Assembly: GCF_036387535.1 (NCBI RefSeq) | Contig: NZ_DASVTO010000044.1 | Coordinates: 1-41,412, forward strand | Origin: Sphingomonas_R sp036387535 | GTDB taxonomy: Bacteria; Pseudomonadota; Alphaproteobacteria; Sphingomonadales; Sphingomonadaceae | Direction: 5' to 3' | Length of the DNA: 41,412 nucleotides | Part shown: positions 17,322-24,602 of the stretch, in pieces | How the letters are laid out: each line of letters begins with the position of its first letter | Position numbering within the stretch: the stretch's first letter is position 1 | The notes under the pieces: generated by a model | What the model was told of the DNA's origin: nothing | Database searches by the model: none | The model's input: the letters and a program-made list of their open reading frames with translations, nothing else | Program-made: the position numbers and the translations under genes

Positions 17322-17346
17322 CACGACAATCGTCGTTCGGCGTTCC
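17322..17346 (-). promoter_or_regulatory. Candidate EcfG-type promoter for the LOV histidine kinase gene
   Basis: Minus strand GGAAC-N16-CGTG: a perfect -35 element and three of four -10 bases, 68 bases upstream of the kinase start. It would place the kinase under the stress sigma factor it may control. Weak because of the -10 mismatch. Confidence 0.3.
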
Positions 17347-17398
17347 GAAACACCCTCTTGCCCCCGCCCCGCGCCGCATCGGGCGGGTCCGCCGCGCG

Positions 17399-18823
17399 TC
17401 AGCGATGTTGCCAGAGCTGCTCCATCGCCTCCAACGTCCGGCCTTTGGTTTCCGGCACGAACCGCCAGACGAAGATCGCCGCCAGCACGCTCATCCCGGC
17501 ATAGACGAAATAGGCGAAGCCATGGTTCAGCCACGCGTTCAGCGCGGTCGATCCGTCCATCACCTCGAACGTCGCGGATACGAACAGGTTGGAAATCCAC
17601 TGCGCCGCCACCGCGATCGCCATCGCCTTGCCCTTGATCGCGTTCGGAAAGATCTCGGCCAGCATCACCCACACCACCGGACCCCAGCTGAGCGAGAAGG
17701 CGGCGATATAGACCATCACCGCCACCAGCGCCCATTGCCCGACCGATCCGCTGGCGAACAGCAGGCCCAGCGCCAGCATCGATACCGCCATCCCGACCGC
17801 GCCGATCATCAACAGCGGCTTGCGCCCCCAATTGTCGACGGTCACCAGCGCGACCAGCGTGAAGACGGTCATCACCAGCCCGACGACGATCGTCTGCAAC
17901 AATGCGACATTGCCCGACACGCCGGTATTCTGGAACATCTGCGGCGCATAATAGAGCACCGCATTGATGCCGACGAACTGCTGAAAGATCGACAGCGCCA
18001 GCCCGACACCGATGACCGTCCAGCCATAGGACCCCAGCGGACGCGTCTTCTCGACCAGCGTCCCCTCGATCTCGCGCAGGATCACGTCCGCTTCGCTGGC
18101 GGTGGTCAGGCGCGTCAGCACCGCACGCGCTTCTTCCGCCCGGTTCTTCAGCACCAGCCAGCGCGGAGAATCCGGTACACCGAACAGCAGGACGAAGAAC
18201 AACGCCGCCGGAATGACACCCGACAGCAGCATGTAGCGCCACCCCTCCGCCAGCACCCAGACCTCGTCGCCCTGCGCCGCGATCGCCCAGTTGACGAAAT
18301 AGACCAGCGTGATCCCGCTGACGATCGCGACCTGTTGATAGGTCACCATCCGCCCGCGCACGTCGGCCGGCGCGATCTCCGCGATGTAGAGCGGCGACAG
18401 CACGGAAGCGAGGCCGATGCCCACCCCGCCGATCAGGCGGTAGAAAATGAACCACGGCAGCGCCGCCGGCCCCATCCCGCCAACCACGCCATGCCCGAAT
18501 TCGGGGAAGGCCGATCCGACCGCCGACAGGATGAACAGGACCGCGGCGACCAGCATGCCGCCCCGCCGTCCGATCCGGTTCGACAGCGACCCGGCAATCC
18601 CGGCGCCCACCGCGCAGCCCAGCAGCGCACACGAAATCGTCCACCCGGCCAGGCCGGATGCCGCCACCTCGCTCAATCCGCGCGGTGCGATGAAATTCGC
18701 CTTGATCGCCCCGACTGCGCCGGAAATTACGGCGGTATCGTAACCGAACAACAACCCGCCCAGCGCCGCCGTGATCGTCAGGCGCGTCAGCAGCGCCTGG
18801 TTATGGTCTGTCCTCGTCGACAC
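17399..18823 (-). CDS. Sugar porter MFS transporter, probable D-xylose/H+ symporter
   Basis: A protein of 474 residues with 12 membrane helices and XylE-like signatures: GGLLFGYDTAVISGAVGAI, NRIGRRGGML, VPDSPRWLVLKNRAEEA, QQFVGINAVLYYAPQMF, and PETKGRTLEAMEQLW at the C-terminus. It is the last gene of the leftward xylX-xylB-xylC operon and its GTG start (after GGGAGAGACGC) overlaps the xylC end by 23 bases, so it most likely imports D-xylose. In the E. coli XylE fold the QQFVGIN motif lines the sugar site. The xylose specificity rests on context. Confidence 0.93.
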   Translation of the reverse strand: MSTRTDHNQALLTRLTITAALGGLLFGYDTAVISGAVGAIKANFIAPRGLSEVAASGLAGWTISCALLGCAVGAGIAGSLSNRIGRRGGMLVAAVLFILSAVGSAFPEFGHGVVGGMGPAALPWFIFYRLIGGVGIGLASVLSPLYIAEIAPADVRGRMVTYQQVAIVSGITLVYFVNWAIAAQGDEVWVLAEGWRYMLLSGVIPAALFFVLLFGVPDSPRWLVLKNRAEEARAVLTRLTTASEADVILREIEGTLVEKTRPLGSYGWTVIGVGLALSIFQQFVGINAVLYYAPQMFQNTGVSGNVALLQTIVVGLVMTVFTLVALVTVDNWGRKPLLMIGAVGMAVSMLALGLLFASGSVGQWALVAVMVYIAAFSLSWGPVVWVMLAEIFPNAIKGKAMAIAVAAQWISNLFVSATFEVMDGSTALNAWLNHGFAYFVYAGMSVLAAIFVWRFVPETKGRTLEAMEQLWQHR

Positions 18824-19742
18824 GCGTCTCTCCCGATTGCGGATCTTGTGCCCGCGTCAATCCCTGTTTGATCTCACATCCGGCCAGCCCCGGCGTCGTG
18901 ACCGGAAACGCGAACAGCGCACCGGCCAGCGGCTGTGCCGCCAGCGCCTCCGCGTCCAGGCCCTGGCGCGCCGTGGTGGCAAAGGCGGTGCACAGGTCCG
19001 GCCCGCCGAACGCCACCTTCGTCACGTTCGCGACCGGGAACCGAACGCTGTCCACCAGCGTCCCGTCGGGTGCATAGCGCCGCGCGCTCCACCCGCCGTA
19101 CAGCCCGACCCAGACGTGCCCATCCGCATCCATGCTGACCCCGTCCGGATGGCCGTCCGCCGGATCGATCGTCGCGAAGACACGCTGCCCGCTCAACCGG
19201 CCCGCCTCGTCCAGGTCGAACGCGTGGATCGTGCGGCCCAGTGTGTCGACATGGTACAGGATGCGCCCGTCGGGGCTGACCGCGGGGCCATTGGTGATCG
19301 TGCACTGCCCGCCCATCACGCGCGGCACCCCATCGGCATGCAGGCGGTACAGCGCGCCGCTGGCATCGCTCTCGCCATTATCCATCGTCCCGAACCACAA
19401 ACGCCCGGCCGGGTCGACCACCGCATCGTTCAACCGATTCCGGGGCAGATGCGGCTCCACCTCGGCCAGCGGCGCGAACGCGCCCGTTCCCGGATCGAAC
19501 CGGTGCAGCCCATCCGACAGGCCGACCACGAATCCGCCATCCGCCGCGGGCAGGCAGAAACCCGGCATGTCCGGCGCGTCCCAGCTCAACTGCCCACCGG
19601 TGGCGGGATCGAACCGGTGCAGCTTGCGCCGCTTGATATCCGTGAACCACAAGGCGCGGTCGCGTTCGACCCACACGGGACCTTCGCCCAGTTCCGCACC
19701 GACGTCCCAAACAGGCTCCGCCGTCATACCGTCCGTCATCAT
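18801..19742 (-). CDS. xylC: SMP-30/gluconolactonase family lactonase, probable D-xylonolactonase
   Basis: A protein of about 313 residues, one six-bladed beta-propeller. Metal and active-site motifs of the SMP-30/regucalcin family are visible: LGEGPVW with the metal Glu, NRLNDAVVDPAGRLWFGTM, ITNGPAVSPDGRILY with the ligand Asn, and DGHPDGVSMD with the catalytic Asp. In Caulobacter XylC hydrolyses D-xylono-1,4-lactone, the second step of the Weimberg route. The gene follows xylB directly; the ATG at 19742 overlaps the xylB stop (ATGA), and in-frame ATGs at 19748 and 19739 are alternatives. The exact lactone specificity is by context. Confidence 0.88.
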   Translation of the reverse strand: MMTDGMTAEPVWDVGAELGEGPVWVERDRALWFTDIKRRKLHRFDPATGGQLSWDAPDMPGFCLPAADGGFVVGLSDGLHRFDPGTGAFAPLAEVEPHLPRNRLNDAVVDPAGRLWFGTMDNGESDASGALYRLHADGVPRVMGGQCTITNGPAVSPDGRILYHVDTLGRTIHAFDLDEAGRLSGQRVFATIDPADGHPDGVSMDADGHVWVGLYGGWSARRYAPDGTLVDSVRFPVANVTKVAFGGPDLCTAFATTARQGLDAEALAAQPLAGALFAFPVTTPGLAGCEIKQGLTRAQDPQSGETRVDEDRP

Positions 19743-20530
19743 CGCCATCCCGCATCCACGAAATAATCATGCGCAGTACACATACGCGCATCATCCGAAG
19801 CGAGGAACAGGGTCAGTGCGGCGACGTCGGCCGGCATCACCCGCGCCTTCAGACACTGGTTCGCAAGGATGCGGGCTTCCTCCTCCGCATCGTGCCACAA
19901 TGCGTCCTGCCGCGGCGTGCGGACGCCGCCCGGCACGATCGTGTTGACGCGGATGTTCGCCCCGCCCAGGTCGCGCGCCATCGCACGCGTCATGCCCTCG
20001 ATTCCTGCCTTCGCGGTCTGGTACAGCACGATATCGGGCAGCGCGAGATGCCAGCTGATCGATCCGAAATTCAAAATCACGCCGCCGCCCGCGCGCTGCA
20101 TCGCCGGCACCACCGCCTGCGCGCAGAAGAACAGATGGCGCAGGTTGACGGCGATCCGCTCGTCCCAATACTCCGGCGTCACGTCCGCGATCGCGTGGCG
20201 ATCGTCGTTCGCGGCATTGTTGATCAGGATATCGATCCCGCCGAAATCCGCCTCGATCCCCGCGATCGTGCTGCGCAGGGCGGCGAGATCGCGCAGGTCG
20301 CACGGCCGAAACCGCGGCGGGTGCTCCGCATCACTCAGCCGCGCGACCAGCGCCTCCGACGCATCGGCCGCAATGTCCAGGAACGCGACCCGCGCGCCCT
20401 GCCGCACGAACGCTTCGGTCAATCCTTCGCCGATCCCGGATCCGCCGCCTGTTACCAGGACACGCTTGTCGCGCAGGCTGGGATAGGAAGCCCGCATCGC
20501 CGCATCCAGCGTCTTCGGTTCGCTCGTCAT
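19739..20530 (-). CDS. xylB: SDR-family D-xylose 1-dehydrogenase
   Basis: A protein of 263 residues. Rossmann motif TGGGSGIG (about 27-34), NNAANDDRHAIADVTPEYWD, FGSISWHLALPD with the catalytic Ser, YQTAK with catalytic Tyr and Lys, and ending FVDAGWR. As I recall the Caulobacter XylB sequence, these segments match it almost motif for motif (NDDRH, YWDER, NLRH, SISWHL, DAGWR). It oxidises D-xylose to xylonolactone with NAD+. The ATG at 20530 was chosen 8 bases after the xylX stop with GAGG upstream; a longer in-frame start overlaps xylX. L-arabinose is a possible secondary substrate. Confidence 0.9.
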   Translation of the reverse strand: MTSEPKTLDAAMRASYPSLRDKRVLVTGGGSGIGEGLTEAFVRQGARVAFLDIAADASEALVARLSDAEHPPRFRPCDLRDLAALRSTIAGIEADFGGIDILINNAANDDRHAIADVTPEYWDERIAVNLRHLFFCAQAVVPAMQRAGGGVILNFGSISWHLALPDIVLYQTAKAGIEGMTRAMARDLGGANIRVNTIVPGGVRTPRQDALWHDAEEEARILANQCLKARVMPADVAALTLFLASDDARMCTAHDYFVDAGWR

Positions 20531-20538
20531 GATGGCCC

Positions 20539-21699
20539 TCACTCCGCCGCCGCCGGCAACAGGCCGCGGCCGGCCAGGTTGCGGATCAATGCCGATATCC
20601 CGAACGTCCATGGCGGCGCCGCCTTCGCGGTCGTCACACGGTTGACCAACATGCCCAGCGCCGGCGTCGCGATCCGCACCACGTCACCCTCGCGGTGCGT
20701 GAAACCGCGTCCCGCCACATCGCGGTCCTGCACCGGCGCGAACATCGTACCCAGGAACAACACGAATCCGTCGGGATATTGATGTTCCGACAACGCCTGC
20801 GCCACCAGATCGGCGGGATCGCGGCTGATCTGGTCCATCGAACTCGATCCGGTCAGAACATAGCCCTCCGGCCCGTCGATGGTCAGGTCGATCACGGCGC
20901 TGCGGACATCGTCCATCGTGAACCGGTCATCGAACAGCCGGATGAACGGCCCGATCGCGCAGGACGCATTATTGTCCTTCGCCTTGCCCAGCAACAACGC
21001 GGAACGTCCCTCGAAATCGCGCAGGTTGACGTCGTTGCCCAGTGTCGCCCCCACCGCGCGTCCGGCGGGATCGACCACGATCACGATCTCCGGCTCCGGA
21101 TTGTTCCAGGTCGAATCGGATCGCACGCCGATGTCCGCGCCCCATCCGACCGACGACAGCACCGGCGCCTTGGTGAAGATTTCCGCGTCCGGGCCGATCG
21201 CGACCTCCAGATATTGCGACCAGCTGCCTTCCGCGATCAACGCGGCTTTCAGCGCGCCGGCCTCCGCCGACCCCGGCTTCACCGCGCGGATGTCCCCGCC
21301 CATGCTCGCTTCCAGCCTGGACCGGAACGTCAGCGCGGCATCCGCATCGCCCCGCGCGCGTTCCTCGATCACGCGTTCCAGTGCGGACACCGCAAAGGTC
21401 ACGCCCGCCGCCTTCACGCATTGCAGGTCGATCGGCGCCAGCAGCGTGGGCCCCGCCGCGCCGTGGCCCTGCGGCGCCAGCGTCAGCATGTCCAACGGCC
21501 CCAGATCGCGGCCGGTCAGCGTCAGGAGATCCGTACGGGCCAGCAGGTCGGCGACCGTCGGCGCCGTCCGGGATACGTCATGGGCGACCCCGCCGCGCAC
21601 CAGCACCGGGATCGGTCCGGCGCCCTGGTCGATCCGCCCGACCAGCACCGCATCGCGCCAGTCGGCCGGCAGCCCGGTCTCGATCAGGTCGAAGGTCAT
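20539..21699 (-). CDS. xylX: Fumarylacetoacetate hydrolase-family 2-keto-3-deoxy-D-xylonate dehydratase
   Basis: A protein of 386 residues. Segments LLAPIDLQCVKAAGVTFAVS, ERVIEERARGDA, WSQYLEVAIGPDAEIFTKAP, GNDVNLRDFEGRSALLL, KDNNASCAIGPF and VLFLGTMFAPVQDRD agree closely with Caulobacter XylX as I remember it, and the C-terminal FGISALIRNLAGRGLL is shared. It dehydrates 2-keto-3-deoxyxylonate to 2-oxoglutarate semialdehyde (Weimberg step 4). It is the first gene of the operon; ATG 21699 follows GGAGAGACGGAGGC, and a LacI-type operator lies 28 bases upstream. Confidence 0.9.
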   Translation of the reverse strand: MTFDLIETGLPADWRDAVLVGRIDQGAGPIPVLVRGGVAHDVSRTAPTVADLLARTDLLTLTGRDLGPLDMLTLAPQGHGAAGPTLLAPIDLQCVKAAGVTFAVSALERVIEERARGDADAALTFRSRLEASMGGDIRAVKPGSAEAGALKAALIAEGSWSQYLEVAIGPDAEIFTKAPVLSSVGWGADIGVRSDSTWNNPEPEIVIVVDPAGRAVGATLGNDVNLRDFEGRSALLLGKAKDNNASCAIGPFIRLFDDRFTMDDVRSAVIDLTIDGPEGYVLTGSSSMDQISRDPADLVAQALSEHQYPDGFVLFLGTMFAPVQDRDVAGRGFTHREGDVVRIATPALGMLVNRVTTAKAAPPWTFGISALIRNLAGRGLLPAAAE

Positions 21700-21726
21700 G
21701 CCTCCGTCTCTCCCACTCTTCCATTA

Positions 21727-21740
21727 TGATAGCGCTAACA
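21727..21740. promoter_or_regulatory. LacI-family operator in the xylX promoter
   Basis: TGATAGCGCTAACA: a palindrome around TAGCGCTA of the TGNTAGCGCTANCA type used by LacI/GalR regulators. It overlaps the expected -10 region of the xylX promoter, a position for repression by exclusion of RNA polymerase. The LacI-family gene immediately upstream is the obvious candidate to bind it. Confidence 0.75.
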
Positions 21741-21765
21741 GACTGCCTGCCCCGGCGTTTGTCAA
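21737..21765 (-). promoter_or_regulatory. Probable sigma-70 promoter of the xylXBC operon
   Basis: Minus strand TTGACA (perfect -35 at 21760-21765), 17 bases, then TCTGTT as a weak -10, overlapped by the operator. The -35 lies 9 bases beyond the lacI stop codon, so the operon has its own promoter rather than depending on the regulator gene. The -10 assignment is uncertain by one base. Confidence 0.5.
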
Positions 21766-21774
21766 GGGCGTGGA

Positions 21775-22845
21775 TCAGGCGTTCGCGCGATCCGCCACGC
21801 TCGACCCGCGCTCGATCAGCTCGAACCCGATGCTTTCCATCGCTACCGGTGTCGGCACGTCCGCGCGAACCCCGCGGATGCGATCGCACAGCAGATCGAC
21901 GGCGCGCCGCGCCATCTGCGCGATCGGCTGGCGGATCGTCGTCAATTCCGGAAAAATCGCGGTCGCCAGCTGCGTATCGTCGAACCCCGCCACCGCCAGG
22001 TCGCGGGGCACGTCCAGGTGCAGGCGGTGCGCCATCGCAGACACGCCCGCCGCCATGTCGTCGTTGCTGGCGAAGATCGCGGTCGGCCGATCGCTCAGCG
22101 CCAGGATCCGCGCCGCCGCCTCCACGCCCGATTGATAGGTGAAATAACCCTGTTCGATCCACGCCGGGTCGATCGGCAGCGCCGCGGCCGCCATCGCGCT
22201 GCAATAGCCACGCTCGCGCTCGGCGCTGGCGGTCTGGTTGGGATGACCGCGCACGAACGCGATCCGGCGATGCCCCAGCGCGATCAGATGCGCCGTCATC
22301 TGCCGTGCCGCCGCGTGATCGTCGATGCGGATCGCCGCTCGCCCCGCGCCCGGCCGTCCCGACGCGATCAGGACGAACGGCATGTCCGCCACGTCCAGCA
22401 ACGCGCACAGGTCCGCCGAATCGCATAGCGGCGGCGGGATCAGGATCCCGTCCACGCCGGCACGCTGCAGCTTGCGGACGGCGCCTGCCGCTCCGGCCTC
22501 GTCCCCGCACTGCTCCAGCACCAGCTGCGATCCCAGCCGCCCGGTCTGCATCAGCGCACCGATCAGCAACTCGCCCAGATAGCTGGAACTGGGGTTGTTA
22601 TAGAGCAGCCCGATCCGCATCGTCTCGGCACTCGCCAGCGTGCGCGCGGCATGGTTCGGCGCGTAATTCAGCGCCCGGATCGCGTCGGCCACCTTGCTGC
22701 GCGTCGCCGGGCGAACATTGCCGCCGTCGTTGATGACCCGCGATACCGTCATGGCGGAAACGCCGGCGATCCGGGCCACGTCCGCGATCGTCGCCTTGCC
22801 GCCGCCACGCCGTACGCTCCGCTCCGCCAATCGCATGGTCCTCAT
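21775..22845 (-). CDS. LacI-family transcriptional regulator of the xyl operon (probable)
   Basis: A protein of 356 residues. N-terminal helix-turn-helix and hinge (TIADVARIAGVSAMTVSRVI, then NYAPNHAARTLAS, about 20-75), then a periplasmic-binding-protein-like sugar-sensing domain with the features typical of LacI repressors (RIGLLYNNPSSSYLGELLIG, GVDGILIPPP, FVRGHPNQTASAERERGY, FASNDDMAAGV, VAGFDDTQLATAIFPELTTI). It sits directly upstream of xylX and on the same strand, with a TAGCGCTA operator between. In Caulobacter a LacI-type XylR represses xyl genes and D-xylose relieves it; the same is inferred here. Start at 22845 or 22836; neither has a strong ribosome site. Confidence 0.9.
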   Translation of the reverse strand: MRTMRLAERSVRRGGGKATIADVARIAGVSAMTVSRVINDGGNVRPATRSKVADAIRALNYAPNHAARTLASAETMRIGLLYNNPSSSYLGELLIGALMQTGRLGSQLVLEQCGDEAGAAGAVRKLQRAGVDGILIPPPLCDSADLCALLDVADMPFVLIASGRPGAGRAAIRIDDHAAARQMTAHLIALGHRRIAFVRGHPNQTASAERERGYCSAMAAAALPIDPAWIEQGYFTYQSGVEAAARILALSDRPTAIFASNDDMAAGVSAMAHRLHLDVPRDLAVAGFDDTQLATAIFPELTTIRQPIAQMARRAVDLLCDRIRGVRADVPTPVAMESIGFELIERGSSVADRANA

Positions 22846-22931
22846 CCGGCCTGATACCCGAATGCCTTCAAACCAGCGGCCCTGCAATCATCGCCGCAAC
22901 GATCATGGACGAACGAAACGGTCGCTTCCGC

Positions 22932-23588
22932 TTATCCCGCGACGGCCGCTTTCCACGCGGCCACCAGCGCGCGCGCCTTGTCCGCCACGGCCGCCACGCT
23001 GTCGCCGGGCCGGAACAGGGCGCCGCCGACGCCGATGCCTTCGGCCCCACCGGTCAGCCATGCCCCGATATTGTCGGCGCCCGTGCCGCCCACCGCCCAC
23101 AGCCGGACATGCTTGGGCAACACCTCGCCGACCGCCTTCAGGTAAGCCGGGCCAAACGCCGTCGCCGGGAACAGCTTCAATCGCCGCGCGCCCGCCGCGA
23201 TCGCCGCGAAGGCCTCGCTGGGCGTCGTGAAGCCGGGCATCACCTCCAGCCCTGCCGCCACCGCATGCGCGATCACCACGGTGTCGGTGTTGGGCGTCAC
23301 CATCAGCCGTGCGCCGGTCGCGGCCAATGCGCTCGCCGCTTCGGTGGTCAGCACCGTTCCCGCGCCGATCAGCGCGCGTCCGCCATGGGCGGCCTGGATC
23401 GCACGGATGCTGTCGAACGGATCGGGAGAATTCAGCGGCACTTCGATCAGCAGGATGCCCGCCTCCACCAGCGCGCCGGCGACCGCCACCGCCTCGTCCG
23501 GCCGCACCCCGCGCAAGATCGCCACCACCGGCGGCGCACCCTGCGCCAGCACGCTGTCCACCGTCATTCCGTTCATGTCCGTCATCAT
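22932..23588 (-). CDS. dgoA: 2-dehydro-3-deoxy-6-phosphogalactonate aldolase
   Basis: A protein of 218 residues of the KDPG/KDPGal class I aldolase family, a single TIM barrel. Motifs: VAILRGVRPDEAV, LIEVPLNSPDPFDSI (active-site Glu), IGAGTVLT, VMPGFTTPSEAF, ARRLKLFPATAFGPAYLKAV with the Schiff-base Lys, and WAVGGTGADN. The LNSPDP and FGPAYLKA variants point to the galactonate (DgoA) rather than the KDPG (Eda) branch. It cleaves KDPGal to pyruvate and glyceraldehyde-3-phosphate. Its ATG overlaps the dgoK stop (ATGA) after GGAGGCAGG. The adjoining 86 bases before lacI show no clear feature. Confidence 0.88.
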   Translation of the reverse strand: MMTDMNGMTVDSVLAQGAPPVVAILRGVRPDEAVAVAGALVEAGILLIEVPLNSPDPFDSIRAIQAAHGGRALIGAGTVLTTEAASALAATGARLMVTPNTDTVVIAHAVAAGLEVMPGFTTPSEAFAAIAAGARRLKLFPATAFGPAYLKAVGEVLPKHVRLWAVGGTGADNIGAWLTGGAEGIGVGGALFRPGDSVAAVADKARALVAAWKAAVAG

Positions 23589-24505
23589 CCTGCCTCCGCC
23601 AGCAATCGCAGCCCGGCCAGCGCCGCCGCCGATCCATCACATAGGTGCGCGACGCGGTCGTGCCGCGCCAGCGCCTGGACATACAGTCCGGCCAGCACCG
23701 GATCTCCGACCAAGGTCAGGCTGTCGACATCCGGAATCGTCACCAGCGCTTCCCGTACTTCATGGCCGATTGCCAATCCCGACAGGAACCCGATGGCCCA
23801 GCCGCGCGACCGGCCCAGCCGCAGCTGCGCACTGCGTGCTTCGAACAGCGCGCCGAGCATGCCGCCGGCGTCTGACCGCGCCAGCCCGGCGGCGAACCCG
23901 GCCTCGCCGTCGCCCGCATCCGCACCGGCACGCGTCAGCGTGGACCGGTCGCGCAGCAACGCGAACAGTTCGCCGGTCAGGAATGTCTGGAACCGGATCA
24001 CCCGTCCCGCCTCCACCAGCGCCCATTTGCCATGCGTACCCGGCAGCGCGATAGCGTGCCGCCTCGTCGCCAGCGCTGGCGCCAGCGCCATCGCGCCGAA
24101 AATCTGCGTTTCCTCGCCGCGCATGACGTCGGGTGCGCCGTTCACGCGGGTACAGGCCAGCCCCGGCGCGATCCAGACGGACAGATCGCCGGCCACCACC
24201 GTTGCCATCTCGGCCCGCCAGCCCGCGACATCCACCGGGCATTCCACGTAACCGACCTCCGCCAGCCCGTTGCGCGATCCCACCATTCCGCACAGCAGAA
24301 CGTGCGTGTCGCGCAGACCCAGCGCGCGCCACGGCGCCAGCGTCGTCATCAGCGCGTCGGACGGGCTGCCGGTCAGCGTCCCGATCCCCGGTCCGTCCAA
24401 TTGATCGATCACCGCTCCGCCGCGCACGCGGAACAGGCGCAGCCGCGTCGTGCCCCAATCGCCATGGATCTGGTCGTCCGGCCCCCATGCCGCTCGGTCT
24501 TCCAT
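23585..24505 (-). CDS. dgoK: 2-dehydro-3-deoxygalactonokinase
   Basis: A protein of 306 residues. DgoK-family motifs are visible: GDWGTTRLRLFRV at the N-terminus, LLCGMVGSRNGLAEVGYVECP, DVMRGEETQIFGAMAL and LPGTHGKWALVEAGRV, with a C-terminal GDPVLAGLYVQAL. It phosphorylates 2-keto-3-deoxygalactonate for cleavage by DgoA. The ATG at 24505 follows GGAGGAGACGG, and upstream in-frame starts run into the opposite GH51 gene. The pair is transcribed leftward from the divergent region 24506-24602. D-galactonate dehydratase is not in the window. Confidence 0.9.
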   Translation of the reverse strand: MEDRAAWGPDDQIHGDWGTTRLRLFRVRGGAVIDQLDGPGIGTLTGSPSDALMTTLAPWRALGLRDTHVLLCGMVGSRNGLAEVGYVECPVDVAGWRAEMATVVAGDLSVWIAPGLACTRVNGAPDVMRGEETQIFGAMALAPALATRRHAIALPGTHGKWALVEAGRVIRFQTFLTGELFALLRDRSTLTRAGADAGDGEAGFAAGLARSDAGGMLGALFEARSAQLRLGRSRGWAIGFLSGLAIGHEVREALVTIPDVDSLTLVGDPVLAGLYVQALARHDRVAHLCDGSAAALAGLRLLAEAG

Positions 24506-24525
24506 CGTCCGTCTCCTCCAGCGGC

Positions 24526-24554
24526 TTGATCCGGCCTCTGTTATTCCATAGGTA
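24526..24554 (+). promoter_or_regulatory. Possible promoter of the GH51 gene
   Basis: TTGATC (24526-24531), 17 bases, TAGGTA (24549-24554): a modest sigma-70 match whose -10 is followed at once by the TTGTCGGACAA palindrome. The -10 is poor, so only the general position is credible. Confidence 0.3.
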
Positions 24555-24555
24555 A

Positions 24556-24566
24556 TTGTCGGACAA
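24556..24566. promoter_or_regulatory. Palindromic operator TTGTCGGACAA between dgoK and the GH51 gene
   Basis: A perfect 11-bp palindrome (TTGTC-G-GACAA) in the 97-base divergent region. It fits the TNGTNNNACNA pattern of FCD-type GntR regulators, and differs from the LacI operator of the xyl operon. A GntR regulator of sugar-acid genes is a natural candidate but none is encoded in the window. Proposed role: joint control of dgoKA and the arabinofuranosidase gene. Confidence 0.45.
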
Positions 24567-24602
24567 GAAGCATCGGCCGAAGCGCCGGGGGGAGACGATA
24601 TC

